This document shows positions 47,004 to 56,148 of a stretch of 64,000 bases of DNA, in pieces. Source of the DNA: Polyangiaceae bacterium. GTDB lineage: Bacteria; Myxococcota_A; Polyangia; Polyangiales; Polyangiaceae. The position numbers and the translations under genes are program-made. The notes beneath the pieces are model-generated. The model was given only the letters and a program-made list of their open reading frames with translations. It was not told where the DNA came from and did no database searches. The stretch spans positions 1-64,000 of the forward strand of contig JAICUB010000036.1 in assembly GCA_025936045.1 (NCBI GenBank). The letters run 5' to 3'. Position 1 is the stretch's first letter; every line of letters starts with the position of its first letter.

Positions 47004-47203
47004 GCACGTTTCCGTCGTGAATCGGCTCGAAGAAGCGGGGAATCGCGGAGCCTTCACATGCCCGGGGTTTCGGGCGAGGCGAACCGTAGTTACCCGCAAA
47101 GCGAGGTGTCAAGCACGCCCGCGAGGATCCGCTTGTGAATCGAAGAGCGGCGCTCTAGGGTAGGCTCCGGCTCGAAGGCGAGCGGAACCTCGCGAGGTGT
47201 GCG

Positions 47204-48511
47204 TTGTTTTGTCCGAACTGTGGGACCGAGAATGACGAAGCGGCGACGACCTGCAAGAAGTGCGGGTTCAACCTAAAGGGAGCGGCCGCCCCCAAGTTCA
47301 AGGGGACGATGCTGATGATGAACTCGCCGCAGCAGCAGGGTCTGCCGCGGCCACCCGGCGCTCCGGCTCCAGGCCCGGCTGCTGCTCCGCCGCCGGCGCC
47401 CGCTCCGCCTCCCGCCGCGCCCGCGATGCCCGGCCCTGGACCCGGCGCCGGCGCTCGTCCCATGCTCAAGGGGACCATGATCGGCGTTGCTCCGCCGGCG
47501 ATCGGTGGGCATGCACCCCCGCCCGCGGCACATCAACCCCCGCCGGCCGGCCCACAGGGCGGCTTCGGCATGGCCCCCACCCCGGCGCAGCCCTTCAATG
47601 CGCAGCCTCCTCCCGGCGCACCGCAAGCGCCTGCTCACGGAGCTCCTCCGCAGGGGGCGCCTCCCGGCGTGAACCCGCTCGGCGGGACCATGGTCGCCGA
47701 TCCGGCGGGCATGGGCTTCAACCCGTACGGCGGCGGCGGCTACGGTGCGCCGCCCCAGGCAGCAGCACCGCCGGCGCATCAGCCTGGCCCGGACCCGGGC
47801 GGCTACGGCGCTCCCCAGCCCGGTGGGGGTTATGGTCCTCCTCACGGTGGCGCGCCTGGTTTCCCTCCGCCCGGCGGCCAGCCCGGCGGCGGTCATGGCT
47901 ATCCTCCACCCGGCGGAGGCTACGGTCCCCCGCCCGGCCAGCCAGCGCAGTCACCAGGCGGCTTCGGCCCGCCCCCCGGCCAAGCCGGCGGCTTCAATCC
48001 GCAACCTGGCGGCTTCAATCCGCCGGGCCACGGCGGATATGGGGCGCCGCAAGGCGGCTACGGACCGCAACCGGGCGGACAACCCGGGTACGCCGCACCG
48101 CAAGCGGCTTACGGCGGGCACCAGCCCGGGGGGATGCCGGCGGGTGGCGCACCGATCGTCGCTGCTTCTGCCGGCGGCCGCCCGCTCGGCAAGACGCGCA
48201 ATCCCGTGATGACGCTCGTCTTCAGCGCGCTCTGCTTCGTCTACGCCATGATCCAAGTCTGGCAGATGGCGAACGAGCTCAAGGCGTTCCGCGGCAAGGA
48301 CGACATCAATCCCATCTTCTTCTTCATCCCGATCCTGAACATCATTCAGATCTGGAACCTCGCGCCGAAGCTCCTCGAGGCGAAGCAGATGGCGGGCGTA
48401 CCGAACCCGAGCGTGCAGCACCCGGTGCTCTATCTTTTCCTGGGGATTTATTTTTGGCCTGCCGATCTGAACGAGATCTGGCAAGCGGCGAGCGGCGGGC
48501 AAGCAAGGTAA
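47204..48511 (+). CDS. Zinc-ribbon, Pro/Gly-rich membrane protein (DUF4234-like)
   Basis: The likely start is TTG at 47204, with GAGG 6 nt upstream; it yields a 435-residue protein that opens FCPNCGTENDEAATTCKKCG, a double CxxC zinc ribbon. Residues about 30-320 are extremely Pro/Gly/Ala/Gln-rich (for example GGYGPPHGGAPG and QPGGYGAPQPG), as in intrinsically disordered domains. The C-terminal 100 residues hold hydrophobic helices with NPVMTLVFSALCFVYAMIQVW, INPIFFFIPILNIIQIWNLAPKLL and LYLFLGIYFWPADLNEIW, similar to DUF4234 proteins. A membrane-anchored sensor or scaffold is possible; role unknown. Confidence 0.8.
   Translation: MFCPNCGTENDEAATTCKKCGFNLKGAAAPKFKGTMLMMNSPQQQGLPRPPGAPAPGPAAAPPPAPAPPPAAPAMPGPGPGAGARPMLKGTMIGVAPPAIGGHAPPPAAHQPPPAGPQGGFGMAPTPAQPFNAQPPPGAPQAPAHGAPPQGAPPGVNPLGGTMVADPAGMGFNPYGGGGYGAPPQAAAPPAHQPGPDPGGYGAPQPGGGYGPPHGGAPGFPPPGGQPGGGHGYPPPGGGYGPPPGQPAQSPGGFGPPPGQAGGFNPQPGGFNPPGHGGYGAPQGGYGPQPGGQPGYAAPQAAYGGHQPGGMPAGGAPIVAASAGGRPLGKTRNPVMTLVFSALCFVYAMIQVWQMANELKAFRGKDDINPIFFFIPILNIIQIWNLAPKLLEAKQMAGVPNPSVQHPVLYLFLGIYFWPADLNEIWQAASGGQAR
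47300..48170 (+). repeat. Low-complexity Pro/Gly-rich coding repeat
   Basis: Degenerate units encode PPGGGYG, GGYGAPQ, PPGQ and related Pro/Gly/Tyr motifs for about 290 residues of the zinc-ribbon protein. The unit lengths vary (about 15-24 bp), with strong C/G bias. Such regions slip and recombine easily, so the length may vary between strains. Confidence 0.75.
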
Positions 48512-48566
48512 ATTTCGCGGGAGAGGTTTCGGCACGCCCGCTCTCACCGCCCTCGCCCGTTCGGGA

Positions 48567-48977
48567 GTGACCCGCCGCGCGCTCGTCGCCGCGGGCCTCG
48601 TTGCGCTCGCGTTCACGCTCGCGCTCCTCGACACGCCGCTCTGTCCGACGGCATTTTTCCTCGGCGTACCCTGCCCCGGCTGCGGCCTCACGCGCGCGAC
48701 GCTCGCGCTCCTTCACGGGGACGTCGCCGCCGCCCTCCGTTTTCACCCGCTCGCCCCGTTGCTCGTGCCGCTCTTCGCAGGCGCGATCGCCAAGGTTCTC
48801 ATCGACTACGTGCGCGCGGCTCCTGCGCGCCCCGCCCCCAGCTGGTGGACGAGCCGCACCGCGACCCTCCTCGCCTCCGCGCTCCTCGCGCTCATCCTCG
48901 CTGTCTGGCTCGCCCGCTTCGCCGGCTACTTCGGCGGCCCCGTGCCCGTCGAAAGTTGGCGCACGCGCTTACGGTAA
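48567..48977 (+). CDS. DUF2752 membrane protein
   Basis: This 136-residue protein (GTG at 48567) has the DUF2752 hallmark GVPCPGCGLTRATLALLHGDVAAALRFHP at about residues 31-59, preceded by one hydrophobic helix and followed by two more (LVPLFAGAIAKVLIDYV and LASALLALILAVWLARFAG). The CxxC in the loop may bind metal or form a disulfide. The family is widespread but its function is unknown. It lies 55 nt after the zinc-ribbon gene on the same strand. Confidence 0.88.
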   Translation: MTRRALVAAGLVALAFTLALLDTPLCPTAFFLGVPCPGCGLTRATLALLHGDVAAALRFHPLAPLLVPLFAGAIAKVLIDYVRAAPARPAPSWWTSRTATLLASALLALILAVWLARFAGYFGGPVPVESWRTRLR

Positions 48978-49242
48978 CGACAACCTGCCGCCGATCCCCG
49001 GGCTGTCCGAGCGTTACGATTTCGAGGGTCATGCGCTCGCGCCGCGAAGCGGCTCGGGCCCAGGCGCGCTTCGACATCGTCCGCCATCGGTCCGATCGAT
49101 CACGTTGGCCGCGCCGGTTCATGTCGCCGGACTCGGGCTCGGCGCCACGACTCGCCGCCCGGCGCGCGGCGCGAGCGGAGCGAGAGCGCCCGACGCTCCG
49201 CGACCGACGGGGCCGCGCGGTGGGAGCACCCAACTACGAACG

Positions 49243-50343
49243 CTAGACGTTGAAGCGGAAGTGCATCACGTCCCCGTCGCGGACGACGTAGTCGCGCCCT
49301 TCGATGGCAAGCTTGCCGGCTTCACGGCACTTGGCCTCGCTGCCGAGGTTCACGAAGTCCTCCCACCAGATGACCTCGGCTTTGATGAAGCCGCGCTCGA
49401 AGTCGGTGTGGATGACGCCGGCGGCTTGCGGCGCGGTCGCGCCCCGCTTCACGGTCCAGGCGCGCACCTCTTGCTTGCCGGCCGTGAGGAACGTGATGAG
49501 GCCGAGCAGCTCGTAACCCGTGCGGATGACGGCGTTCAGGCCGGGCTCCGTGAGGCCCGCGCTCGCGAGAAAGTCCGGGCGATCGGCGGGCTCGAGCTCG
49601 GCGATTTGCGCTTCGAGCGACGCACAGATGGCGACGATTTTGGCGCCTTCGCTCGCGGCATGCGCGGCGAGCGCTTGGTAGTGCGCGTTCCCGCCGAGGT
49701 TGCCGAGCGAGGTTTCGTCGACGTTCGCGACGTAGAAGACGGGCTTCGCCGTGAGGAGCGACAGCTCGCGCACGATGTCGCGCTCCTTTTCGTCGAGCGC
49801 GAACGAGCGCGCGGGCTTGCCCTGGTCGAGGTGGGATGAGAGCTTTTCGCACACGCTGACGGCGAGGCGCTCGAGCGGGTCGCCGCCCTTCGACTGCTTG
49901 CGCGCGCGGTCGAGGCGCTTGTTCACGGTGTCGAGATCCTTGAGGCAGAGCTCGGTGTCGATGGTGGCGACGTCGGCTATGGGATCGACGCGGTTCTCGA
50001 CGTGGATCACGTTTTCGTCCGTGAAGCAGCGGACGACGTGCGCGACGGCGTCGACCTCGCGGATGTGCGAGAGGAATTGGTTGCCGAGCCCTTCGCCCTT
50101 GGAAGCGCCGCGCACGAGGCCGGCGATGTCGACGAAGCGGATGCTGGTGTAGACCTTCTTGTCCGGCTCGCACACGCGCGAGAGCGCCTCGACGCGCTCG
50201 TCCGGCACCATCACGACGCCGACGTTCGGCTCGATGGTGCAAAACGGGAAGTTTGCGGCCTCCGCCTTCGCGCTCGAGAGCGAGTTGAAAAGCGTGCTCT
50301 TGCCGACGTTCGGTAGGCCGACGATGCCGCACGAAAAGCCCAT
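49243..50343 (-). CDS. ychF: YchF/OLA1-type redox-regulated ATPase (Obg-like)
   Basis: This 366-residue protein starts MGFSCGIVGLPNVGKSTLFN (P-loop G1). NFPFCTIEPNVGVV follows as switch I, then DIAGLVRGASKGEGLGNQFLSHIREVD with the DxAG motif, and the NVDE-type G4 variant typical of ATP-preferring YchF. The C-terminal TGS-like domain ends RDGDVMHFRFNV. YchF binds ribosomes and hydrolyses ATP. The call is firm. Confidence 0.97.
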   Translation of the reverse strand: MGFSCGIVGLPNVGKSTLFNSLSSAKAEAANFPFCTIEPNVGVVMVPDERVEALSRVCEPDKKVYTSIRFVDIAGLVRGASKGEGLGNQFLSHIREVDAVAHVVRCFTDENVIHVENRVDPIADVATIDTELCLKDLDTVNKRLDRARKQSKGGDPLERLAVSVCEKLSSHLDQGKPARSFALDEKERDIVRELSLLTAKPVFYVANVDETSLGNLGGNAHYQALAAHAASEGAKIVAICASLEAQIAELEPADRPDFLASAGLTEPGLNAVIRTGYELLGLITFLTAGKQEVRAWTVKRGATAPQAAGVIHTDFERGFIKAEVIWWEDFVNLGSEAKCREAGKLAIEGRDYVVRDGDVMHFRFNV

Positions 50344-50397
50344 GGCCGCGGCTCATAGCGTCGGGGGCGCGGTTTGGCAAACGGCGGCGCGCGGCGC

Positions 50398-51099
50398 TCA
50401 GCTTCCGGCCAGGCGCGCGAACGTCCGGAGCACGCGCGCGGCCTCGGGCGCGTCGCTCGTCGCGAGGGCGCCCGGGTCGATGCCCTCGGCGACGAGCCGG
50501 TCGAGACGCGCCGCGACGTAGCCGCGCATGACCTCGCCGTCGAACTCCGGATGAAACTGCACGCCCCACGCGCGCTCGCCGAAGCGGACGGCGGCGTTCG
50601 GGTCGAGCCGCGTGCGGGCGAGCACGCGCGCACCTTCGGGCAGGCGCGTGACGGAGTCGCAGTGACTCATGTTGGCGTCGAACGCGGGCGGCGCGCCGTC
50701 GAACAAGGGATCGTCGGCGAAGCGCTCGAGCTCCACCGTGCCGATCTCGCGGCCGCGTGGGTTCGCCTCGACGAGCCCGCCGAGCGCCTGGCCGAGCAGC
50801 TGATGACCGAAGCAGATACCGAGCGCCGGCACGCCCGAGCGCACGAGCTCGGCCGTGCGCGTTTCCGCCGCGAGGATCCAGGGTGCGCGGGAGGTGACGC
50901 TCTCGGGCGAACCGGTGATCACGAGTGCGGTCGTGTCCGCGAGCGCGGGCAGCTCACCACGGCGCGCGTCGAGAACGGCGAGCGGGCCGGACCAGGCGCC
51001 CGCGAGCGTGTGGCGGATGAGCTCGACGAACGGGCCGCGCGCGCGCTCGACTCCGGGCACCGGATCGCCCGTCACGAGCACGGTGAGAGAACGCACCAC
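50398..51099 (-). CDS. Class I glutamine amidotransferase-like protein
   Basis: This 233-residue protein has the class I glutamine amidotransferase fold. The nucleophile Cys lies in LGICFGHQLLGQALGG, and the catalytic His-x-Glu in WGVQFHPEFDGE. An oxyanion-type segment VITGSPESVTSRAPW precedes. It resembles stand-alone GMP synthase-like or YfeJ-type amidotransferases, so the ammonia acceptor is not predictable. It lies 54 nt upstream of ychF on the same strand and is divergent from the epimerase gene. Confidence 0.9.
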   Translation of the reverse strand: MVRSLTVLVTGDPVPGVERARGPFVELIRHTLAGAWSGPLAVLDARRGELPALADTTALVITGSPESVTSRAPWILAAETRTAELVRSGVPALGICFGHQLLGQALGGLVEANPRGREIGTVELERFADDPLFDGAPPAFDANMSHCDSVTRLPEGARVLARTRLDPNAAVRFGERAWGVQFHPEFDGEVMRGYVAARLDRLVAEGIDPGALATSDAPEAARVLRTFARLAGS

Positions 51100-51160
51100 A
51101 TCGTGAGCATAGCGCGAAGTACGGCCGCCGCCGCGCTACGGGCCTCGGGATCTGCTAGAA

Positions 51161-52237
51161 ATGACGAGAGTGCCGCGGATTTTGCACCTCGCGTTTCGGC
51201 CGTTCGACGTCGAGCTCCGCGAGCCGTTCGGCATCGCGACGGGAACGCAAACCGTCGCCAAGAATCTGCTCGTCGAGGTGGGGCTCGAGGGCGGCGCGCT
51301 CGGCATCGGCGAAGCGGCGCCGTTCCCCGCCGTGAACGGCGAGACGCGGGAGGACGCCGAACGAGCGCTCGCGAGCGGGCGCGACAGGCTGCTCGGGCTC
51401 GAGGCGCTCACGTGGCGCGCCGCAGCTCGCCGCGCGCACGACGTGCTCGCGAGTTCCCCGAGTGCGCTCTGCGCGTTCGAAACGGCGCTGCTCGACGCCC
51501 TCACGCGCTCGCTCGGGATTTCGCTGTTCGCCTTTTTCGGCGGGGCCAAAGCCGAGCTCATCTCGGACATCACGCTCACGACGGGCGACGCCGAGCAATC
51601 GGCAGCGCAGGCGGCGAGCGCGTATCAGCGCGGCTTCCGCGTGCTCAAGGTGAAGGTCGGCGGCGCGCCGCTGCAGCGCGACCTCGAACGGCTCCAGCGC
51701 GCCGCCGCGGTCGCACCCGACGCGGCGCTCGTGCTCGACGCGAACGCGAGCTTGCGGGCCGAGGAAGCGATTCGGCTCGTGCGCGCGCTCGGTGCGCTGC
51801 GCGAGCGCGTGGTGCTCTTCGAGCAGCCGACGCCGCCCTCCGACGTGCACGCGCTGCGCGCCGTGCGTGAGGCCGGCATCAAGGTCGCGGCGGACGAGAG
51901 CGCGCGCACGCTCGCGGACCTCGAAGAGCTCATCGACGAGCAGGCCTGCGACGTGATCAACGTGAAGATCATGAAGACGGGGCTCGTCGGGGCGCTCGAC
52001 ATGGCGCTCGGCGCGCGCGCGGCCGGCATCGAGCTCATGATCGGCGGCATGGTGGAGACGCGGCTCGCGATGACGACCTCGGCCTGCCTCGCGGGCGGCC
52101 TCGGCGGCTTTTCGTTCGTCGATCTCGACACTCCGCTCTTCCTCGCGAAAGACCCATTCGTAGGCGGCTTCGAGGACGCGTGGCCGCGCCTCAAGCTCGG
52201 GTCGATCACGCACGGCCACGGCGTACACGGAGGTTAG
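51161..52237 (+). CDS. Dipeptide epimerase (enolase superfamily)
   Basis: This 358-residue protein fits the muconate-lactonizing subgroup of the enolase superfamily. The catalytic lysine pair is K163-V-K165 in VLKVKVGG, metal ligands are D193 in LDANAS, Glu in FEQPTPP and Asp in ADESARTL, and a third lysine lies in INVKIMKTG. L-Ala-D/L-Glu epimerases use this set, and the spacing matches them; substrate specificity within the family varies, so the exact dipeptide is open. Such enzymes recycle murein peptides. Confidence 0.85.
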   Translation: MTRVPRILHLAFRPFDVELREPFGIATGTQTVAKNLLVEVGLEGGALGIGEAAPFPAVNGETREDAERALASGRDRLLGLEALTWRAAARRAHDVLASSPSALCAFETALLDALTRSLGISLFAFFGGAKAELISDITLTTGDAEQSAAQAASAYQRGFRVLKVKVGGAPLQRDLERLQRAAAVAPDAALVLDANASLRAEEAIRLVRALGALRERVVLFEQPTPPSDVHALRAVREAGIKVAADESARTLADLEELIDEQACDVINVKIMKTGLVGALDMALGARAAGIELMIGGMVETRLAMTTSACLAGGLGGFSFVDLDTPLFLAKDPFVGGFEDAWPRLKLGSITHGHGVHGG

Positions 52238-52313
52238 GCCCATCCCACACGGCGAACCGAAGCTCGAGCCCGGCGTACCAAAGCCCGAATGCTATGCTGA
52301 GGGTCCGCCACCC

Positions 52314-53786
52314 GTGGACAGTCAGCAGCTCCTGCTACCCCTGAACGGGCTCGGCCCGCCGCCGCCGGTTCCCGCGAAGATCCCCCGCGCCGACCGCGTG
52401 TTCGTGAACCACGATCTCAGGCTCTCGAACATCGATTGGGTGGGCTTCGACATGGATTACACGCTCGCGATCTACCGCCAGGAGCGGATGGACGCGCTGA
52501 GCGTGGAGCTCACCGTCGACCGGCTGATCAAGCGCGGCTATCCGAGCTCGCTCCGAGAGCTCAAATACGACACGCGCTTTCCGATCCGCGGTCTGCTCGT
52601 CGATCGGAAGTACGGCCACGTGCTCAAGATGGACCGCTACAAGGTCGTCCATCGCGGCTACCACGGGCTCGAGCGGCTGCCGGACGCCGTGATCCAGAAC
52701 CTCTACCACGACAAGCGCATCCGCCCGCACACCGCGCGCTACCACTGGATCGACACGCTCTTCGCGCTGAGCGAGGTGACGAGCTACGCCGCCGTCGTGA
52801 GCGCGCTCGAGCGGCGCGCCGAGCCCATCGATTACGACAAGCTCTTCCACGACGTGCGCGCGTCGATCGACGAAGCGCACGCGGACGGCACCGTCTACGG
52901 GGTCGTGACCGCGGCGCTCGGCGACTTCCTCGACCGCGACGCGGAGCTCGCGCGCACGCTGCACAAGCTGCGCTCGGCCGGCAAAAAGCTGTTCCTGCTC
53001 ACCAACTCGCCGAACTCCTACACCGACCGCGTGATGACGTACCTGCTCGGCGACGCGATGCACGAGTACCCGAGCTGGCGTCACTACTTCGAGGCCGTCA
53101 TCTGCTCGGCGAAGAAGCCGCGCTGGTTCCAGGAGGGGCAGCCGCTCATGGAACGCGACGGGGACGTGCTCAAGCCGGTGCGCGGCGGGCTCGAGCGCGG
53201 CCGCGCCTACGAAGGCGGGAACCTCGAGGAATTCGAACGGCTGATCGGCGTCACGGGGTCGAGCGTGCTCTATGTGGGCGACCACATCTACGGCGATATC
53301 CTGCGCTCGAAGAAGGAAACGTCTTGGTACACGGCGATGATCATCCAGGAGCTCGACGCCGAGGTCGCGGCGCACGAGAGCTCGAACGACGATCTGTCGC
53401 GCATGCGTACGCTCGAGGAGCAGCGCGAACGGCTCGAGGACGAGCTCCGGTTCTACCAGGGGCGCTTCAAGGAGCTCTCGCGGGGTATCGGTTCGAACGG
53501 CAACGGCATCGAGCCGGAACGGACACGAGCCAAGCGCGCCGTCGAGCGGGTGCGCGGCGAGCTCCGCGCGAACCTCGCTGAATACGCGGGGCGCGCCGAG
53601 CGCGTCTCGACGCGCTTTCATCCCTACTTCGGCTCGCTCCTCAAGGAGCAGAACGAAATGTCGAGCTTCGGCCTCCAGGTCGAGCTCTACGCCGACGTGT
53701 ACATGCGCCGGGTCTCGTGCCTGAAGTCCTATTCGCCGCAGCAGTTCTTCCGCTCGCCCTACGACCTCATGCCCCACGAGCTCTGA
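52314..53786 (+). CDS. HAD-IG family 5'-nucleotidase
   Basis: This 490-residue protein (GTG at 52314) belongs to the HAD superfamily subfamily IG, related to cytosolic 5'-nucleotidase II. Motif I is VGFDMDYTLAIY with the catalytic Asp pair; LFLLTNSPNSYTDRV provides motif II; LYVGDHIYGDILRSKK carries motif IV Asp residues. The protein also has a C-terminal helical tail with TRFHPYFGSLLKEQNEMSS-F. It would dephosphorylate purine nucleotides; the in vivo substrate is not known. A candidate terminator lies downstream. Confidence 0.88.
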   Translation: MDSQQLLLPLNGLGPPPPVPAKIPRADRVFVNHDLRLSNIDWVGFDMDYTLAIYRQERMDALSVELTVDRLIKRGYPSSLRELKYDTRFPIRGLLVDRKYGHVLKMDRYKVVHRGYHGLERLPDAVIQNLYHDKRIRPHTARYHWIDTLFALSEVTSYAAVVSALERRAEPIDYDKLFHDVRASIDEAHADGTVYGVVTAALGDFLDRDAELARTLHKLRSAGKKLFLLTNSPNSYTDRVMTYLLGDAMHEYPSWRHYFEAVICSAKKPRWFQEGQPLMERDGDVLKPVRGGLERGRAYEGGNLEEFERLIGVTGSSVLYVGDHIYGDILRSKKETSWYTAMIIQELDAEVAAHESSNDDLSRMRTLEEQRERLEDELRFYQGRFKELSRGIGSNGNGIEPERTRAKRAVERVRGELRANLAEYAGRAERVSTRFHPYFGSLLKEQNEMSSFGLQVELYADVYMRRVSCLKSYSPQQFFRSPYDLMPHEL

Positions 53787-53868
53787 GGAGCGCCCTAAGA
53801 CCCTGGCGGCCGCGCGCAGGCCGCCGAGACCCGGCTGACTGGCCAGCGCCACGGGTACGTTTTCCTGG

Positions 53869-53894
53869 AACAGAGGGCCGGTCCCCTCTGTTTT
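53869..53894 (+). terminator. Candidate rho-independent terminator
   Basis: A perfect 9-bp inverted repeat AACAGAGGG-6 nt-CCCTCTGTT is followed by TT, giving TTTT at 53891-53894. It lies 82 nt downstream of the 5'-nucleotidase stop and 158 nt before exbB, where a transcript end is expected. The T-run is short, so activity is not assured; the site could also be an operator. Confidence 0.55.
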
Positions 53895-54052
53895 GGCCAA
53901 ACGCCGCCACGAAGAGCCCGGAGCCGAGCCGGACCCGCGGCTGCGATACCAACACGAGCGCGGATTCATGCTACGAGCCGGCGGCTTGCCGCTGGGCAAA
54001 ACGGGGGGCGTGCCCCAGATAACGGCGGAGCGCTCAGCGAAGGATTGGTCGA

Positions 54053-54748
54053 ATGAATCTGGTTGAATGGCTGCAACATCTGATGACCAACTTCGGCGCG
54101 GGGTGGGTCATGTGGCTGCTCATCGGGCTGAGCGTCATTTCGGTGGCGGTCATGCTCGAGCGCGGGTGGTTTTACTGGTCGCTTCGCGACGACGTAGGCC
54201 GCCTCGCGCGTGAGCTCCGTGATCGCTTGCGCAGCGACGATATGGAAGGCGCGCGCAAGCTGCTCGAGGCATCGCCGAGCGCGGAGGCCGCCGTGGTCGT
54301 CGCGGGGATCATCGAAGCCGATCGCGGCGCGAAGGCCGCCGACGAAGCGATGCAGGGCGCCGCCGCGCTGCAGAAAATGAAGCTCGAGCGACGGCTCGCG
54401 TTCCTCGGAACGCTGGGCAATAACGCGCCGTTCATGGGCCTCTTCGGCACCGTCATCGGCGTCGTGCAAGCGTTCGAGGCGCTCGGCAAGCAGGGCGCCG
54501 TCGCGGCCAACGCCGCCAAGGAAGGGGCGCTCACCGCTCCGACGGAAGTGATGGCGGCCATCGCCGAGGCGCTCGTCGCGACGGCCGTCGGCCTCGCGGT
54601 CGCGATCCCGGCCGTCGCCATGTACAATTACTACCAGCGCCTGTCGCGCTCGATCCTGGCGAACACGGACGCGCTGAGCCACGTTTTGCTGTCGCACCTG
54701 GTGGGCATCCCCGCCGGCAGGAAGCCGTCGGAAGCGGAAGCCGAATGA
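54053..54748 (+). CDS. exbB: ExbB/TolQ/MotA-type proton channel
   Basis: This 231-residue inner-membrane protein has a first helix at about 20-37 (MWLLIGLSVISVAVMLE), a cytoplasmic loop, and two helices with NNAPFMGLFGTVIGVVQAFE and AIAEALVATAVGLAVAIPAVAMYN, the conserved proton-path region. It would form a motor with the downstream ExbD and energise the TonB-like protein. Myxobacteria also use this family for gliding motors (AglRQS), so a motility role is an alternative. It is the first of three closely spaced genes. Confidence 0.9.
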   Translation: MNLVEWLQHLMTNFGAGWVMWLLIGLSVISVAVMLERGWFYWSLRDDVGRLARELRDRLRSDDMEGARKLLEASPSAEAAVVVAGIIEADRGAKAADEAMQGAAALQKMKLERRLAFLGTLGNNAPFMGLFGTVIGVVQAFEALGKQGAVAANAAKEGALTAPTEVMAAIAEALVATAVGLAVAIPAVAMYNYYQRLSRSILANTDALSHVLLSHLVGIPAGRKPSEAEAE

Positions 54749-54772
54749 GCGCGCAAGCGCCGAGGATTCGTC

Positions 54773-55213
54773 ATGGCTGGCAGCTCCAAGAACGACGATG
54801 ACGGCCTGATCGCTGGCATCAACGTCACGCCGCTCGTCGACGTGACGCTCGTGCTCCTCATCATCTTCATGGTGACGGCGAAGATCATCGTCTCGCAGGG
54901 CATGCCGATGGACCTGCCGAAGGCCGCAAGCGGGGAAGCGCTCCAGACGATCTTCTCCGTGGAGCTCGGCGCGGACGGCCGCACGCGCGTCGACTCGGAG
55001 CAAGTCCCGGACGACGATGCCATCCAGGGCCTCGCGAAGACGGCGCACGACAAGAACAAAGATCTTCGCGCGGTGATCCGCGCGGACAAGAAGGTGGAGC
55101 ACGGTCGCGTGATCCACGTGCTCGACCTCTTGAAGCGCGCCGGTATCGCCAAGATCGCCTTCGCGGTGAGCCCTACGCGAGACAACACCGTCCCGGTCGA
55201 GGCGCCGCACTAG
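54773..55213 (+). CDS. exbD: ExbD/TolR-type protein
   Basis: This 146-residue protein has a short cytoplasmic N-terminus, one transmembrane helix (INVTPLVDVTLVLLIIFMVT) with the conserved Asp that carries protons in ExbD/TolR, and a periplasmic domain with EQVPDDDAIQGLAKTAHDKN. It lies 24 nt after exbB and 19 nt before the tonB-like start, so the three genes form a unit. The C-terminal domain fold is that of ExbD/TolR. Confidence 0.92.
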   Translation: MAGSSKNDDDGLIAGINVTPLVDVTLVLLIIFMVTAKIIVSQGMPMDLPKAASGEALQTIFSVELGADGRTRVDSEQVPDDDAIQGLAKTAHDKNKDLRAVIRADKKVEHGRVIHVLDLLKRAGIAKIAFAVSPTRDNTVPVEAPH

Positions 55214-55232
55214 CTTCGACGTGGGTACCCGC

Positions 55233-56090
55233 ATGGACGCGCCACACCCGCCGCCGGCCGTCGCCGGAACCGAAGCGCGAGAGCCGCTCGCTCCGGTGCT
55301 CGGCCTGGGGCGCCGCGATCACCTCGCGCTGATCGCGTGCCTGGCGCTCGCGCTCGCCGCGCACCTGTCCGCGGGTGAGCCCGTGCTGCGCTCGTTTCCG
55401 TACCTGGTCGAGCTCACGCGCGCCGTGCGCAAGAGCATGAAGGAGCGGCTGCATCAGGAGGTCGACGTGCAAGTCGACAAGCCGCCGCCTCCTCCTCCGC
55501 CCCCGCCCGTCGAGGAGAAGGAACCCGAGCCGCCGCCGCCTGCGCGGGCGGCCCCGCCTCCCCCGCCCGAAGCGGCCGCGAAGCCGCCCGCCGCTGCGGA
55601 AGCGGGCAAAGTGCTCACGTCCGAGCCCGACCCGGACGAGCCCGTCGATCTCACCGGGGACGGCTTCGTGACCGGCAACGGCGAGCATTTCGCAGGCGGC
55701 GTCACCGCGACGCGCGGCACGGCCAGGACGGCGGTGCGCTCGGTCGAAGCCGCACCGACGGGCACGGGCACCGGCGTCAAAGGTCCGCCGCCCGCGCCGA
55801 GCGTGGACCTATCGCGCCCCGCTGGCCCCGACGGGAGCTCTTGGGGCGACTGCGGCTTCCCGCCCGAAGCCGATGCAGAGGGCATCAACTTCAAGCTGGT
55901 GAAGATCGTCGTGACCGTGAAGACCGACGGTCACCCGCGCTCGGTGACGGTCGTCGCCGATCCGGGGTTCGGGTTCGCGGCCCGCGCTCGCCAGTGCGCG
56001 ATGCGCAAGACGTTCAAGGTCGCGCTCAACAAGGCTGGCGAACCGGTCGAACAGACGACGCCGCCCTTCACGGTCCGCTTCGAGCGCTGA
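55233..56090 (+). CDS. TonB-like energy transducer
   Basis: From the ATG at 55233 (a GTG at 55221 is the alternative) the protein has 285 residues. A hydrophobic stretch (DHLALIACLALALAAHLSA) could anchor it in the inner membrane. A proline-rich spacer follows, with PPPPPPPPPVEEKEPEPPPP at about 85-104 and Ala/Pro runs. The C-terminal 80 residues (KIVVTVKTDGHPRSVTVV, then a FTVRF end) form a TonB-type domain. With ExbB and ExbD it would energise outer-membrane transport; no TonB-dependent receptor lies in the window. Confidence 0.82.
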   Translation: MDAPHPPPAVAGTEAREPLAPVLGLGRRDHLALIACLALALAAHLSAGEPVLRSFPYLVELTRAVRKSMKERLHQEVDVQVDKPPPPPPPPPVEEKEPEPPPPARAAPPPPPEAAAKPPAAAEAGKVLTSEPDPDEPVDLTGDGFVTGNGEHFAGGVTATRGTARTAVRSVEAAPTGTGTGVKGPPPAPSVDLSRPAGPDGSSWGDCGFPPEADAEGINFKLVKIVVTVKTDGHPRSVTVVADPGFGFAARARQCAMRKTFKVALNKAGEPVEQTTPPFTVRFER

Positions 56091-56148
56091 CGGCGCGAGG
56101 ATCTAACTTGGGGGAAGCGGGCGTTTCGGACTATCGTCCCTGCCCGGG

